DNA from: JAAFHB01 sp963675995
Lineage (GTDB): Bacteria > Bacteroidota > Bacteroidia > Bacteroidales > Prolixibacteraceae
DNA length: 64,000 bases
Direction: 5' to 3'
Assembly (NCBI GenBank): GCA_963675995.2
Contig: CAXXIY010000001.1
Location: forward strand, 620,001 to 684,000
Shown here: positions 53,111 through 62,008 of the stretch, piece by piece
Layout of the letters: every line of letters starts with the position of its first letter
Position numbering within the stretch: position 1 is the stretch's first letter
Position numbers and translations under genes: made by a program
Notes under the pieces: model-generated
The model's input: the letters and a program-made list of their open reading frames with translations, nothing else
Told to the model about the DNA's origin: nothing
The model's database searches: none

Positions 53111-53184
53111 GGGCCTATAGCTCAGTTGGTTAGAGCATCTGACTCATAATCAGGGGGTCCCAGGATCATGCCCTGGTGGGCCCA
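53111..53184 (+). tRNA. tRNA with CAU anticodon (probably Ile2, lysidine type)
   Basis: 74 nt fold into a full cloverleaf: acceptor GGGCCTA/TGGGCCC, D arm GCTC/GAGC, anticodon stem TCTGA/TCAGG with loop CTCATAA, T stem CCAGG/CCTGG. Resemblance to known tRNA-Ile(CAU) bodies (GGGCCTATAGCTCAGTTGG) favours Ile2 over Met. The T loop is ATCATGC instead of TTCRANN, so T54-A58 is swapped to A54-T58. CCA is not fully encoded (ACCC follows). Confidence 0.88.
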
Positions 53185-53197
53185 CCCTCAAAATGTT

Positions 53198-53227
53198 AAG
53201 GACCTACAAAATAAATTGTAGGTCCTT
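53198..53227 (+). terminator. Terminator after the tRNA
   Basis: 12-bp perfect stem AAGGACCTACAA / TTGTAGGTCCTT with a 6-nt loop, followed by TTATTTT. It lies 14 bp past the tRNA. Confidence 0.85.
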
Positions 53228-53990
53228 TTATTTTAGCATTTGTATACAATTTGTACACCGTTTGGTTTGTTATATGACCATCAAATAAGATTTGGATTGG
53301 TAATGAGTATTATATGTCTACATTTTTATAAATTCTTACCAACTGTATAAATTTAGCTTGTTGATGAAGGATTTCTGGAATTTCAAAAATTACAATAGAT
53401 TTTTTCTCTAATACATCAGTATAAATAAATTCAGAAATCCTGAATTTGATGATTCGGGTTCAAAAACAGAATCCAATATCAGATGCTGAGGGGCTTATAA
53501 ACCGTGCAAAACGGAGTTTGCCACTAAGAGGATTTGATGCCTGAATCTTTTAACTGATACAATTTCCACCAAGGTGTTTGTGGGGAAGAATGATGTTCAT
53601 CATGGCACCCAAAAAAGTAGCACAAAAGCATAGCCAATAAGTGGTTACGGACTAAATGAGTTATGCGGTTGCCTATCGGCTGAATGGGAAGCTGGTGTAG
53701 CTGGAAGGTACCGAAATGGAACAGATGAAAAGTGGATCAAGCTGAAAGACCAGGGTGAAAATTAAAGGTGAACTCCAGAAAATCAGGAAAACCAGTGATG
53801 ATTTATAAATGTTATTTACAAAGCTATCTTATCAAGCTCCCACTTGATACGGTAAACCATATAGAACTATTAAGAATAATATCTTTTCCCTCCCTATTTA
53901 ACTAATTGATATCCCAAATGAGGTAAATAAGGTTTTCTAGTGGTGATATATCGCAATACAACCAGGATTAGAGCAGTGGTAATATGGCTT
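53228..53990. other. Gene-poor region downstream of the tRNA
   Basis: No intact gene. At 53590-53780 the plus strand shows a frame broken by several stops (MAPKKVAQKHSQ..., MSYAVAYRLNGKLV...) that may be a decayed short gene. No integrase or repeat of the tRNA 3' end was found here. Confidence 0.45.
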
Positions 53991-55133
53991 TTATAATACG
54001 TATTTATCCAGTCCTTTTACTTTTAACCACTCCAACATTAGGTCGGCTATTTCAATATTGTTTAAATCTGAAAATGGGAAATGGGTATTCCCTTTTATCC
54101 CTATTTCTGGCAGATGAACCAGGGTAACATCACCGCCATGCCTGTTTACGACATCCCTCCATAATCTTGCCATTTCAAGGCGCACGCGCCAGAAATCCTG
54201 TCCCGGGTTAGGGCTAGGTTGATCTGGAATATTATCGCCATAATAAAGTACAATGGGAATTCTGGTAAGCTGTTGAAAACCGGCCATGGGGACTCCAGTC
54301 GCTTCGAGGGTACCACCCGACCCTGGTATGGGTGCAGGTACCTCTCCTTCCGGAAACAGAAAGCCACTTCCGGGCTCGTATGAAACTATTGCTTTTACAT
54401 TTTGATTCTTGATTGCCGCAAGCCAGCCCATTCCCCCGGAATGAGAATGAGTAACAAGAATTGCGGGGCCAATTTTATCACACAGTGCTGTAATTGCATT
54501 TGTATTAACCTCCATATCTATGGGTCCAATATTTGGTGTCATTGCTCGGAAATACTGGTTTAGTGTTGCCGAATCGCGCGCAAACTGCACTCCATCAAAA
54601 TAGTTTGGCCAAATGCCTATGCGAAAAGTGTCAAACCATTGCTGTTCGTCGGGTGTTGGTGTAATGGTGCCCGTGACCGTACTGCGGCCAGCATCTCCTC
54701 TCCGTGGTTGGTCAATAAGATAGACTCCAAAACGCTTACGTAAAAAGATGTTCTGAAATCCTTCACGCCCATCAGGAGTGGTTTCCCAGGTTTTGGAAAA
54801 CTGTCCCATACCATGCCACATCACCAAAGGATATTTACGTGCCTTCACCGGAACCTGATAAAAAACATAGGCATGATCACCATGCAAAGTTTGTCCGTCC
54901 GGAGTAGGTTTGAATGGATTGAACTTACCTGGATGAACTACTACTGTTCCCCCAACAGCAAAACTGCCTTGCTCCTGAATAATTATTGGTTTGCTTTTGG
55001 TTTTGGCATAAGAAGTCAGACTAAAAACGATAAGAAACAAAAGAAGGGCATTCACCAGGATGGAACGCTTTTTACAACCTTGACGAGAATTGGTGAACCC
55101 TGCTGATTTTTGATTGTAATTCTTGTTTTTCAT
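53991..55133 (-). CDS. Secreted alpha/beta hydrolase (esterase-like)
   Basis: 380 residues. Long basic N-terminus then a hydrophobic signal segment (ILVNALLLFLIVFSLTSYA, about 25-43). Alpha/beta hydrolase features: PLVMWHGMGQFSKTW (oxyanion-type HGMG), FGVYLIDQPRRGDAGRS, and the nucleophile elbow THSHSGGMGW with the second Ser expected as nucleophile. The acid/base region is near GIKGNTHFPFSDLNN. Substrate unknown; such enzymes may deacetylate or demethylate glycans or cleave small esters. Single gene. Confidence 0.85.
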   Translation of the reverse strand: MKNKNYNQKSAGFTNSRQGCKKRSILVNALLLFLIVFSLTSYAKTKSKPIIIQEQGSFAVGGTVVVHPGKFNPFKPTPDGQTLHGDHAYVFYQVPVKARKYPLVMWHGMGQFSKTWETTPDGREGFQNIFLRKRFGVYLIDQPRRGDAGRSTVTGTITPTPDEQQWFDTFRIGIWPNYFDGVQFARDSATLNQYFRAMTPNIGPIDMEVNTNAITALCDKIGPAILVTHSHSGGMGWLAAIKNQNVKAIVSYEPGSGFLFPEGEVPAPIPGSGGTLEATGVPMAGFQQLTRIPIVLYYGDNIPDQPSPNPGQDFWRVRLEMARLWRDVVNRHGGDVTLVHLPEIGIKGNTHFPFSDLNNIEIADLMLEWLKVKGLDKYVL

Positions 55134-55817
55134 TTCATTTGTATATTATTTGTTTTAAAGGGCAAATGGAATCGAAGATCAGTGAAGCTAATAGCCAGGA
55201 TGAAATATTCATTTCGGTTAGAGATATTCTTATCATGGCTATTTCACCACGCTTTTATTCAACAAAAGTAATCAATCGACATTCATGTGTTGTTATACAG
55301 ATTACTGAATCCTCAACCATGATTACTGATCAGACTTAATAAATTATTAATGTGGGCCATTTTATGCCCCCTACACGGCAGATGATGGGCCGAAATAACT
55401 AAAATTAATTTTTTTGCATTTTACGATCTCTAATATAAGCAATCTTTTATTTAACCGGAAATTTTTTATCTTTGGTCACACATCGCTTATTGAGGATCGG
55501 GGTGATAGGGATTCCATTATAGGAGTAGTAATGCATTGATTCTCTTTTTTATGCTTAATAAAAACAGGAACACTTATTCTTACAAAAGGAGAGGTGTTTT
55601 TTCTGTGGTCCGGGTAATCGCGGGATTTTGTCGAACGTGGAGGTTGTTGCAGTGAATTCAACGGAAAACTGACCAACAGAATCGCTGGTTGTCAAGCGCA
55701 CACATCAAAATTATAAATTGCATAGGGGATGACAGTCGATCAGAAGTGTCAAGCCAGCTTATTAATTAGATTCATCAATCTTTGGGACTGTATGTTCTCT
55801 ATTACTTGTATAAAAAT
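55134..55817. other. Intergenic region, no supported gene
   Basis: AT-rich, with short frames only. Around 55540-55680 the plus strand has a phrase (RRGVFSVVRVIAGFCRTWRL) that could be a scrap of a mobile-element gene, but I cannot assign it. Confidence 0.4.
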
Positions 55818-56546
55818 ATGAGATTAACATTTTGCCTACTCTTTATTTTAATTACCGCTGGTTCCTTTTCGCAGGAGAACACTAAAAGCACCAAAAGAAA
55901 ACTACAAACGACCGCATCTTTTAGTCTGAATAGCAACGGCATGGCTCCGGTACCCGCTTTTTCTCTCGATAAGCCTGCCATCATGGCTTCAGTCTCACTG
56001 GTGAAGAACCGGTTTAGCTATGAACCCAATCTTGCCTTTGGCCTGGATTCGAGGCCTTGGTTTATTGATAACTGGATGCACTACAAACTGATCGTCAAGC
56101 CTGTATTTGAACTGAGGGCTGGTTTCAATCCAAGCGCTTACCTGGAGCAATATAAACCTTCCGAGGAATTTGTATGGCACAGCCAGCGATATTTTACATT
56201 TGAACTTGCAGGACTGTACAAGTTTTCTCCTGTTAACGCTATATCAATGCTTTATTGGAATGATAGAGGGCAGGAAGAAGAATCGATAAAAGGGCATTAT
56301 GTGGCTTTTTTCTGGGACAGATCCGAATTTAATTTTGGGAAAAAGGTTCAGATGAACCTTAGTGTTCAGCTCTATTACATCAATTACGAAGGGAATAATG
56401 ACGGGGCATTTATATCTCCAAAGATCTCAACCTCAGTCAGGAATTCTCCTTTCACACTTTTTTTGCTGGCGAACCAGGCTATACAAAGTAACATAACTCC
56501 ATTTCCGAAATTCAAATGTAATCTAGGTATCGCCTACTCTCTTTGA
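55818..56546 (+). CDS. Secreted protein of unknown function
   Basis: About 242 residues from ATG 55818 (an in-frame TTG lies 12 codons upstream), with signal peptide RLTFCLLFILITAGSFSQ. The remainder is beta-rich with alternating aromatic residues (WHSQRYFTFELAGLYKF, FNFGKKVQMNLSVQLYYINY), which suggests a small outer-membrane barrel. No family recognised. Followed by a convergent gene that also looks like a barrel protein. Confidence 0.72.
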   Translation: MRLTFCLLFILITAGSFSQENTKSTKRKLQTTASFSLNSNGMAPVPAFSLDKPAIMASVSLVKNRFSYEPNLAFGLDSRPWFIDNWMHYKLIVKPVFELRAGFNPSAYLEQYKPSEEFVWHSQRYFTFELAGLYKFSPVNAISMLYWNDRGQEEESIKGHYVAFFWDRSEFNFGKKVQMNLSVQLYYINYEGNNDGAFISPKISTSVRNSPFTLFLLANQAIQSNITPFPKFKCNLGIAYSL

Positions 56547-56636
56547 ACGACTTAGCAATTTTACTTTCCGAATCCTTGACAATAATAATGATCCTGAATG
56601 AATCAAATGGCTGAAAACTGCAAGTTATAGATCGAA

Positions 56637-57491
56637 TTAAAAAATATGCCTGAAAAATCTATTCCAGACAGTAGATCTTTTAATATTGGATTTATAATAG
56701 AGCTCATCCTTTCTTCCAGGTTTACGGTCTCTCGGGTCGAGCCGATAGGTGATTCCGATATAGGAATAGTTGTATCGCTCATTTGTATTCAAAATGCTTT
56801 TCATACTTCCATTAGAATCTGTGGCCAATGTTGAAAGGGCATCCAGCCGGTCAGTATATACAATGTAACGGGTAAATCCTGCTAACACATTGATATTCTT
56901 ATCGATCTTAAATGAAACACCCGGGCCGTAAAGTACCATCCCTTTTGATTTGCTCCCGGAAAGGAGATCAAAACCCTTCTTGTACTTGACCAAACTGTAG
57001 CCTGCACCACCATTAAAATAGAGGTACCAGATGTCACCGGCGAGTTTGGGAAAGAAAAGTTTATTGAGATTTGCATTGAGCTGCAGAGAAAACTGATTAA
57101 TTCCCGTTTTAAAAGCTGGAGGAACAGCGAGTCCGCGGGCAATCACATCTGCAGGAACAGGGTATCCACTATTTGCATTCCAACTTCCTGAGAGTGTAGT
57201 TTTCAAATATTCAAATTCAAGACTGAACACGGGCGATATATGTTTTGTAGCTGAAAGCGACACACCCATATTTAAATTGGAATCCCAGTAATTAAAGCTT
57301 TTATACACCGCATTGGAAGAGGGATTCGTGGTACGCATATATTTCGATACCCCACCGGAAAATCCAAACTCCCAGTAACTCACCCTTGGGACCAATTCCT
57401 CACTATTCTGAGCATAATTGTTCTGAACAACAACAAACATTGAAGCGACAATAATCAGATAAGTTTTTAAAGAGGTTATAGGTTGTATCAT
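56637..57491 (-). CDS. Outer-membrane beta-barrel-like protein, unknown
   Basis: About 284 residues from ATG 57491, chosen because it starts the signal peptide IQPITSLKTYLIIVASMF; the frame extends 23 codons further upstream. The mature part is barrel-like (WEFGFSGGVSKYMRTT, DIWYLYFNGGAGYSLVKYKK, YNYSYIGITYRLDPR), followed by a basic tail of about 30 residues. Similar to porin-family/OmpW-like hypothetical proteins. Function unknown. Confidence 0.75.
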   Translation of the reverse strand: MIQPITSLKTYLIIVASMFVVVQNNYAQNSEELVPRVSYWEFGFSGGVSKYMRTTNPSSNAVYKSFNYWDSNLNMGVSLSATKHISPVFSLEFEYLKTTLSGSWNANSGYPVPADVIARGLAVPPAFKTGINQFSLQLNANLNKLFFPKLAGDIWYLYFNGGAGYSLVKYKKGFDLLSGSKSKGMVLYGPGVSFKIDKNINVLAGFTRYIVYTDRLDALSTLATDSNGSMKSILNTNERYNYSYIGITYRLDPRDRKPGRKDELYYKSNIKRSTVWNRFFRHIF

Positions 57492-57560
57492 AAGGTATTT
57501 TTTTGAGTCGTCTTTCTGAGTGGTCATGTGCTTATAGATTTCCAAATAATTGCATAACAA

Positions 57561-57892
57561 TTAAATAGTGAAAATTCAGGATATTTTGAACCATTTTTAG
57601 CGTATTCTTCAATTTCGGCTGTAAAGGTAAAACTTTAGATCTTTAATTAAGAATATTCGCTTAAATTTATAGACCAAGACAAATAAATTTACAGAGTCCA
57701 TGGAATCGACGACCTGACCTGACGTATAAAAGGCTGAAAGCAAGATTTTCATCTTTTTGATTCGCAGTTATTTATTGATTGACATCCAATGTCGGCTTCT
57801 GCCGAATGGTGCCGGGTGAAAGCGGTGTGAGAAAATTGTTTTACTTTTGACCTAAATTATTTTATTTCTGAATTCCTCAAAACTAAAAAGGA
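57561..57892. other. Intergenic region before coaX
   Basis: No gene seen. A -7-like TACTTTTG at 57842-57849 could serve coaX, but the -33 box is not clear. Confidence 0.4.
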
Positions 57893-58654
57893 ATGATTCT
57901 AACAATCGATATCGGGAATACCAACATCGTTTTCGGGGTATCTCATCAAAATGAGTGGTTGAAAATTTGGAGGATACAGACCGATTTATTCAAAACTGCG
58001 GATGAATATGAGGTGATCTTCAGATCATTATTTACCATCTCCAACATCTGCGAAGCTGAAATCTCCAGAACTGTACTGAGTAGCGTGGTTCCCAGTTTGA
58101 TCAGGCCTTTCAGAGAGATGCTGGGTCATTTACTGAATAGTCCACTTTTTCTCGTAGAGCCTTCCATGTATCAAAAATTACCCATTGAAATACTGAGCCC
58201 CCATGAGATAGGAACCGACATAGTTGCAGATGCAACAGCAGCTTATATCCATTACGGAGGGCCATGCATGGTAATTGATTTTGGTACCGCTCTTACCTTT
58301 ACGACCATCAGCAAGAGTGGTAAAATATTGGGTGTTGCCATAGCACCTGGGTTACTGACCGCGTTGAAGTCATTAACCGGTAATACGGCTCAGTTAAGGG
58401 ATGTGCAGCTGGTTGCCCCGCCCTCTATTCTTGGCGATAATACGATTCACGCCATTCAATCAGGAATTGTTTTGGGTTTCGCCGGACTGGTCGATTCGAT
58501 GGTTGCCAGAACTGAAGGGGAACTTTCGGAAAAGATAAATGTAATCGCAACAGGTGGATTATCATCTGTCATGCACAATGTTTCAGCCAGGATTCAGATG
58601 ATAGATGAAAACCTGACACTCGACGGGCTGAAGTACATGGCAGATCTCTTTTAA
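57893..58654 (+). CDS. coaX: Type III pantothenate kinase
   Basis: 253 residues. ASKHA-fold kinase with the N-terminal phosphate loop DIGNTNIVFGV (residues 5-15), LSSVVPSL, the conserved EIGTDIVADATAAY block, VIDFGTALTFTTI and ATGGLS near the end. It phosphorylates pantothenate, the first step to coenzyme A. Length and motifs are standard. Single gene. Confidence 0.95.
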   Translation: MILTIDIGNTNIVFGVSHQNEWLKIWRIQTDLFKTADEYEVIFRSLFTISNICEAEISRTVLSSVVPSLIRPFREMLGHLLNSPLFLVEPSMYQKLPIEILSPHEIGTDIVADATAAYIHYGGPCMVIDFGTALTFTTISKSGKILGVAIAPGLLTALKSLTGNTAQLRDVQLVAPPSILGDNTIHAIQSGIVLGFAGLVDSMVARTEGELSEKINVIATGGLSSVMHNVSARIQMIDENLTLDGLKYMADLF

Positions 58655-58985
58655 TTAATATATGTTGCTGATCTTCGGATGATATTCCATCAATAATGAC
58701 GCGATACTTCAAACCGGTCGGTAAAATCTATTTTACAAAAATTAGTTTGAACCAGGATAAAGTCTTCATAACCTGAGATTCTAATTAGTAAAATAATCTA
58801 TTGAATGGAACTATATGCATCAGGGATATTCAATACAATGAAGGGTTTTAGGAATCCGGGGAATTCATACCATGTACAGCCAGAAATACCTAAAGATATT
58901 ACCCCTAATATCCCAATATTCACTCAATCGAAGTCATTTTGAGTTGAAGGTAGTTTCAGTAGAAATCAATAATCACCAGTAAATT
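58655..58985. other. Intergenic region, no gene seen
   Basis: AT-rich spacer between coaX and the patatin gene. No gene or hairpin stands out; the patatin promoter lies at its right end. Confidence 0.4.
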
Positions 58986-59016
58986 TTTGAAGTTAACAAC
59001 GTGATCCCTATCTTTG
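58986..59016 (+). promoter_or_regulatory. Promoter of the patatin gene
   Basis: -33 TTTG (58986-58989), 19-nt spacer, -7 TATCTTTG (59009-59016), 16 bp before the start codon. Matches the Bacteroidota consensus. Confidence 0.65.
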
Positions 59017-59032
59017 ACCGAAAGGTTTTAAT

Positions 59033-59881
59033 ATGATGAATACTTGTATTGTTCTGGAAGGCGGGGGGCTTCGGGGAGCTTTTACGAGCGGTGTAATGGA
59101 ATACCTGCTTGAAAGAGATCTGAATTTTGACAGGGTGATAGGGGTCTCTGCTGGTGCTTGTGTTGGCGCATCCTATTTATCGAAACAGAAAGGACGAAAC
59201 CGGAAAGTGAACGTAGAGTATCCTTCAGATAAGCGCTTTATGGGATTTAAGCATCTGATTACCACCGGGTCCTATTTCAATATGGAGTTTGTTTTTGACG
59301 AACTGCCTAATCGACTGGTCCCATTTGATGAACTGGCATTTTTTAAAAATCCCGCTGAATTTGATGTAATTGCAACCTCCCTGAATTCAGGGAACAGCAT
59401 CATTTTCTCCAAGAGAGAGATAGCAAAGATCGGTTTAAATAACGCGCTGGTGGCATCTTCAAGTATTCCTCTCCTTTCCAGGGCTGTAAACATTGGGGGG
59501 GAGTTCTACTTTGACGGTGGAGTATCCGATTCCATTCCTGTAGCTTATGCGTTGAGTCAGCATGATAAAGCGGTTGTTGTTCTTACACGTCCGCGGGGTT
59601 ACCGCAAAGGGAAATTAAGCAATAAACTATTTCTTAAAATTGCATTCAGGAAACACCCTGAATTTTTAAAAGCATTAATCAGGCGAAATGAACAATACAA
59701 TAAAACCCTTGAACTCTGTGACCGCATGGAGAGGGAGGGAAGATTATTTATCATAGCTCCCTCCCCGGAATTCTCTGTCGGACGGACTGAACCCAACCTG
59801 GAAAAGCGAATGAACTTATATACTCATGGTTACCAATTGATTCGCAAAGAATTTGAAAATCTTCAGCAATTTTTAAATTAA
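59033..59881 (+). CDS. Patatin-like phospholipase
   Basis: 282 residues, two Met codons at the start. Oxyanion-hole motif GGGLRGAF (residues 10-17), nucleophile elbow GVSAG with Ser39, and catalytic Asp161 in FDGGVSDSIP. C-terminal basic region (PRGYRKGKLSNK) and AYALSQHDKAVVVLTRP as in the RssA/YjjU-like bacterial group. Likely a cytoplasmic acyl-ester hydrolase acting on lipids; substrate unknown. Confidence 0.92.
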   Translation: MMNTCIVLEGGGLRGAFTSGVMEYLLERDLNFDRVIGVSAGACVGASYLSKQKGRNRKVNVEYPSDKRFMGFKHLITTGSYFNMEFVFDELPNRLVPFDELAFFKNPAEFDVIATSLNSGNSIIFSKREIAKIGLNNALVASSSIPLLSRAVNIGGEFYFDGGVSDSIPVAYALSQHDKAVVVLTRPRGYRKGKLSNKLFLKIAFRKHPEFLKALIRRNEQYNKTLELCDRMEREGRLFIIAPSPEFSVGRTEPNLEKRMNLYTHGYQLIRKEFENLQQFLN

Positions 59882-59943
59882 CATGAATCGGGGTTTGAAA
59901 TTGAATCATCCCTCATGAGGAATTAATACGCTGGTCTTTGTCT

Positions 59944-60362
59944 CTATTGACTTGTGATGCCACTATCAGTGCTCAACAGCGCTCCAGTCATAATAGGACA
60001 ATCATCTGTTAACAGAAATAAAACAACCTTCCCAACCTCATTGATCGCTCCTAATCTTTGAACAGGTTGCGCTTTTTGGTCCATTTGGTTGATCTCGCTT
60101 ATTGGAATTCCACTCATCTGATGAAACCGCGCGATAGTCGGAGTAAGCATTGGGGTGTCAATAGTCCCTGGACAAATGCAGTTAACCCTAACATTATAAG
60201 ACCCTATCGAAAACTCTTCGTAAGATGTCCAATGGCGGCCTTTGTCAGTCCAAAAACAGAGCTGTTACCTTTACCTACAAATACCTGATCCGACGCTCTG
60301 GTAACGATATTGTCATAACATTGCTTTCGCATGACAGGAAGCAATTCTTTTAATGGTATTTT
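59944..60362 (-). pseudogene. Truncated short-chain dehydrogenase/reductase
   Basis: Only the C-terminal half of an SDR is left: LKELLPVMRKQ, then ASDQVFVGKGNSSVFGLTKAAIGHLTKSF (Tyr of the YxxxK site replaced by Phe), a stop/frameshift near 60215, then VRVNCICPGTIDTPM, and VGKVVLFLLTDDCPIMTGALLSTDSG. The Rossmann N-terminus with the NAD motif is missing. Non-functional remnant on the minus strand. Confidence 0.8.
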
Positions 60363-60438
60363 ATTATTTAAATATAGATAAAAATCAGGAACAATTGTAA
60401 AACAGACTACTATTTTCAAAAAACGAATCTGGCAAAAT

Positions 60439-61962
60439 TCAGTTAGAAACAGTAAAAATGACAGGTGCCGAAGTTGTGTGTCCCTCCACAAAGGTGTCGA
60501 AGACCCTTGCAAACAGGTTATAGGTACCCTTTTTCAGCCCTGAAACTTTTAACGAATAGGGAGGCGTATCTATCACACCAACTCTCATTGAATTGATATA
60601 GAACTCTACTTTACTGATGTTTGCCGATACACTCGTGGTAATCGTGATATCACTGGCTGCAATTGAGTTGTTCGAAGGAGCAGTAATTGATACTGTCGGT
60701 AAGGTAGAGGTATGCCATCTTTCGGATGAAGGGGTAAGGCTGAACCAGTTCGGACCATACTTGGCCATCTCGTAGTCAAGGGGTTGCTGATTATTGATTT
60801 TAGCCTTGACATCGGTTAGAATGGATGCCATATCGGAGGGAAGGGGTTCTGTTTCATCGCCCCACCAGTTCCATTTTTCGGACCATAACCAGACATATTT
60901 ATCGGATGTCAGAAGGGAATGGTACAGCTGATGTTTCCACCAGGCGCTGTTTTCTTCATCTGAATAGGTGGGATATTTCGCCCGGTCGGGGAAATTGGCA
61001 TGATTTTTTATTGAGCACCATCCATACATCAGGGTGGGATAGATTCCATGGCCCACCTGCACCTGTGTCCGGTATTTCTCCTGCAGATCTCCAGCGCCAT
61101 ACTGAGGGAATCGGTGTTGCCTGAATTCATTGTAAATATCTGTAAACATCTGTGCTTCCTGGTAGTAATAGGCCACTTCATTTCCATCGACAAACAGATC
61201 GGCTTCCTTTGCAGCGTCCAACATGCCATCTTTAAAAGCCATCCAGAGTATCTGTCTTCCGTCCTTGGTATCATATCTGTTCCAATGGTCCCCGAACCAA
61301 ATAAAATCAAGTATCACAAGCGGATCTGACACATAGGACTGAAGGGCCTTCATCATCTCCTTTCCCCTTTCGCGACATTTCGACTGAACCTGCTTATAGG
61401 TGTGGCCAGTATACCAGGCAGGATCATATTTCCATCCATGCGACCCTGCGGCATAATTCTCATCGTCAATGAAAACCCCTTTTAACCGGCCTGCTTTCAC
61501 CATTTTAGAAACCAACCCGGCATTGTGAATGATGGCTGACCACTTATTATCATTGAAAAATTCAAAATCATTGACATCACTAAACCCCACAATAACAAAA
61601 TTTTCGGTATATTTTCCCCATTTAATCTGTGACATGGTGCCAAGTTCTACATCCTCATCTGTCCAGGGCTCTCCACGCATAATCGGTTTTCTAACCCAGG
61701 TGGCAATACCATCAAAATAGGGATGGCTTGCCTCCATAGTCCCGATGTGATCCTTTACATAACTCCATTTCAGGCTTTGACTTGTAAGAATGAGCTTTTT
61801 CCCTGTAGCATGATGAAGATCTGGATTTATGGCATTTCCCTTTACCACCCCTTTGTCCATGTTGTACCTGGACCGACCGAAATACTGTGACTGAGCGGTA
61901 AGCGACTGAACCGAGATGATGGTTAAGCCGGCGATAATTAATTTCAGAATGTTGGCTTTCAT
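60439..61962 (-). CDS. Secreted protein with putative catalytic barrel and C-terminal Ig-like domain
   Basis: 507 residues with a signal peptide (about 1-23). The main part (about 30-405) looks like a TIM-barrel glycosidase-type domain: YFDGIATWVRKP, FVIVGFSDVNDFEFF, LKGVFIDDENYAAGSHGWKYD (acidic pair), VILDFIWFGDHWNRYD, FVDGNEVAYYYQEA and YVWLWSEKWNWWGDE. A bacterial Ig-like domain closes it (VSITAPSNNSIAASDITITT, VEFYINSMRVGVIDTPPYSL). No exact GH family assigned. Possibly an enzyme of glycan breakdown given the region. Confidence 0.75.
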   Translation of the reverse strand: MKANILKLIIAGLTIISVQSLTAQSQYFGRSRYNMDKGVVKGNAINPDLHHATGKKLILTSQSLKWSYVKDHIGTMEASHPYFDGIATWVRKPIMRGEPWTDEDVELGTMSQIKWGKYTENFVIVGFSDVNDFEFFNDNKWSAIIHNAGLVSKMVKAGRLKGVFIDDENYAAGSHGWKYDPAWYTGHTYKQVQSKCRERGKEMMKALQSYVSDPLVILDFIWFGDHWNRYDTKDGRQILWMAFKDGMLDAAKEADLFVDGNEVAYYYQEAQMFTDIYNEFRQHRFPQYGAGDLQEKYRTQVQVGHGIYPTLMYGWCSIKNHANFPDRAKYPTYSDEENSAWWKHQLYHSLLTSDKYVWLWSEKWNWWGDETEPLPSDMASILTDVKAKINNQQPLDYEMAKYGPNWFSLTPSSERWHTSTLPTVSITAPSNNSIAASDITITTSVSANISKVEFYINSMRVGVIDTPPYSLKVSGLKKGTYNLFARVFDTFVEGHTTSAPVIFTVSN

Positions 61963-62008
61963 AGGAAAATAATTTGTTTTAATTTTTTCGCTGTTAAACT
62001 ATTTCAGG

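Noticed and set aside
55139..55339. 66-codon frame after the esterase gene
   Set aside because: Low-complexity AT-rich frame without recognisable features, overlapping the expected promoter region of the divergent esterase.
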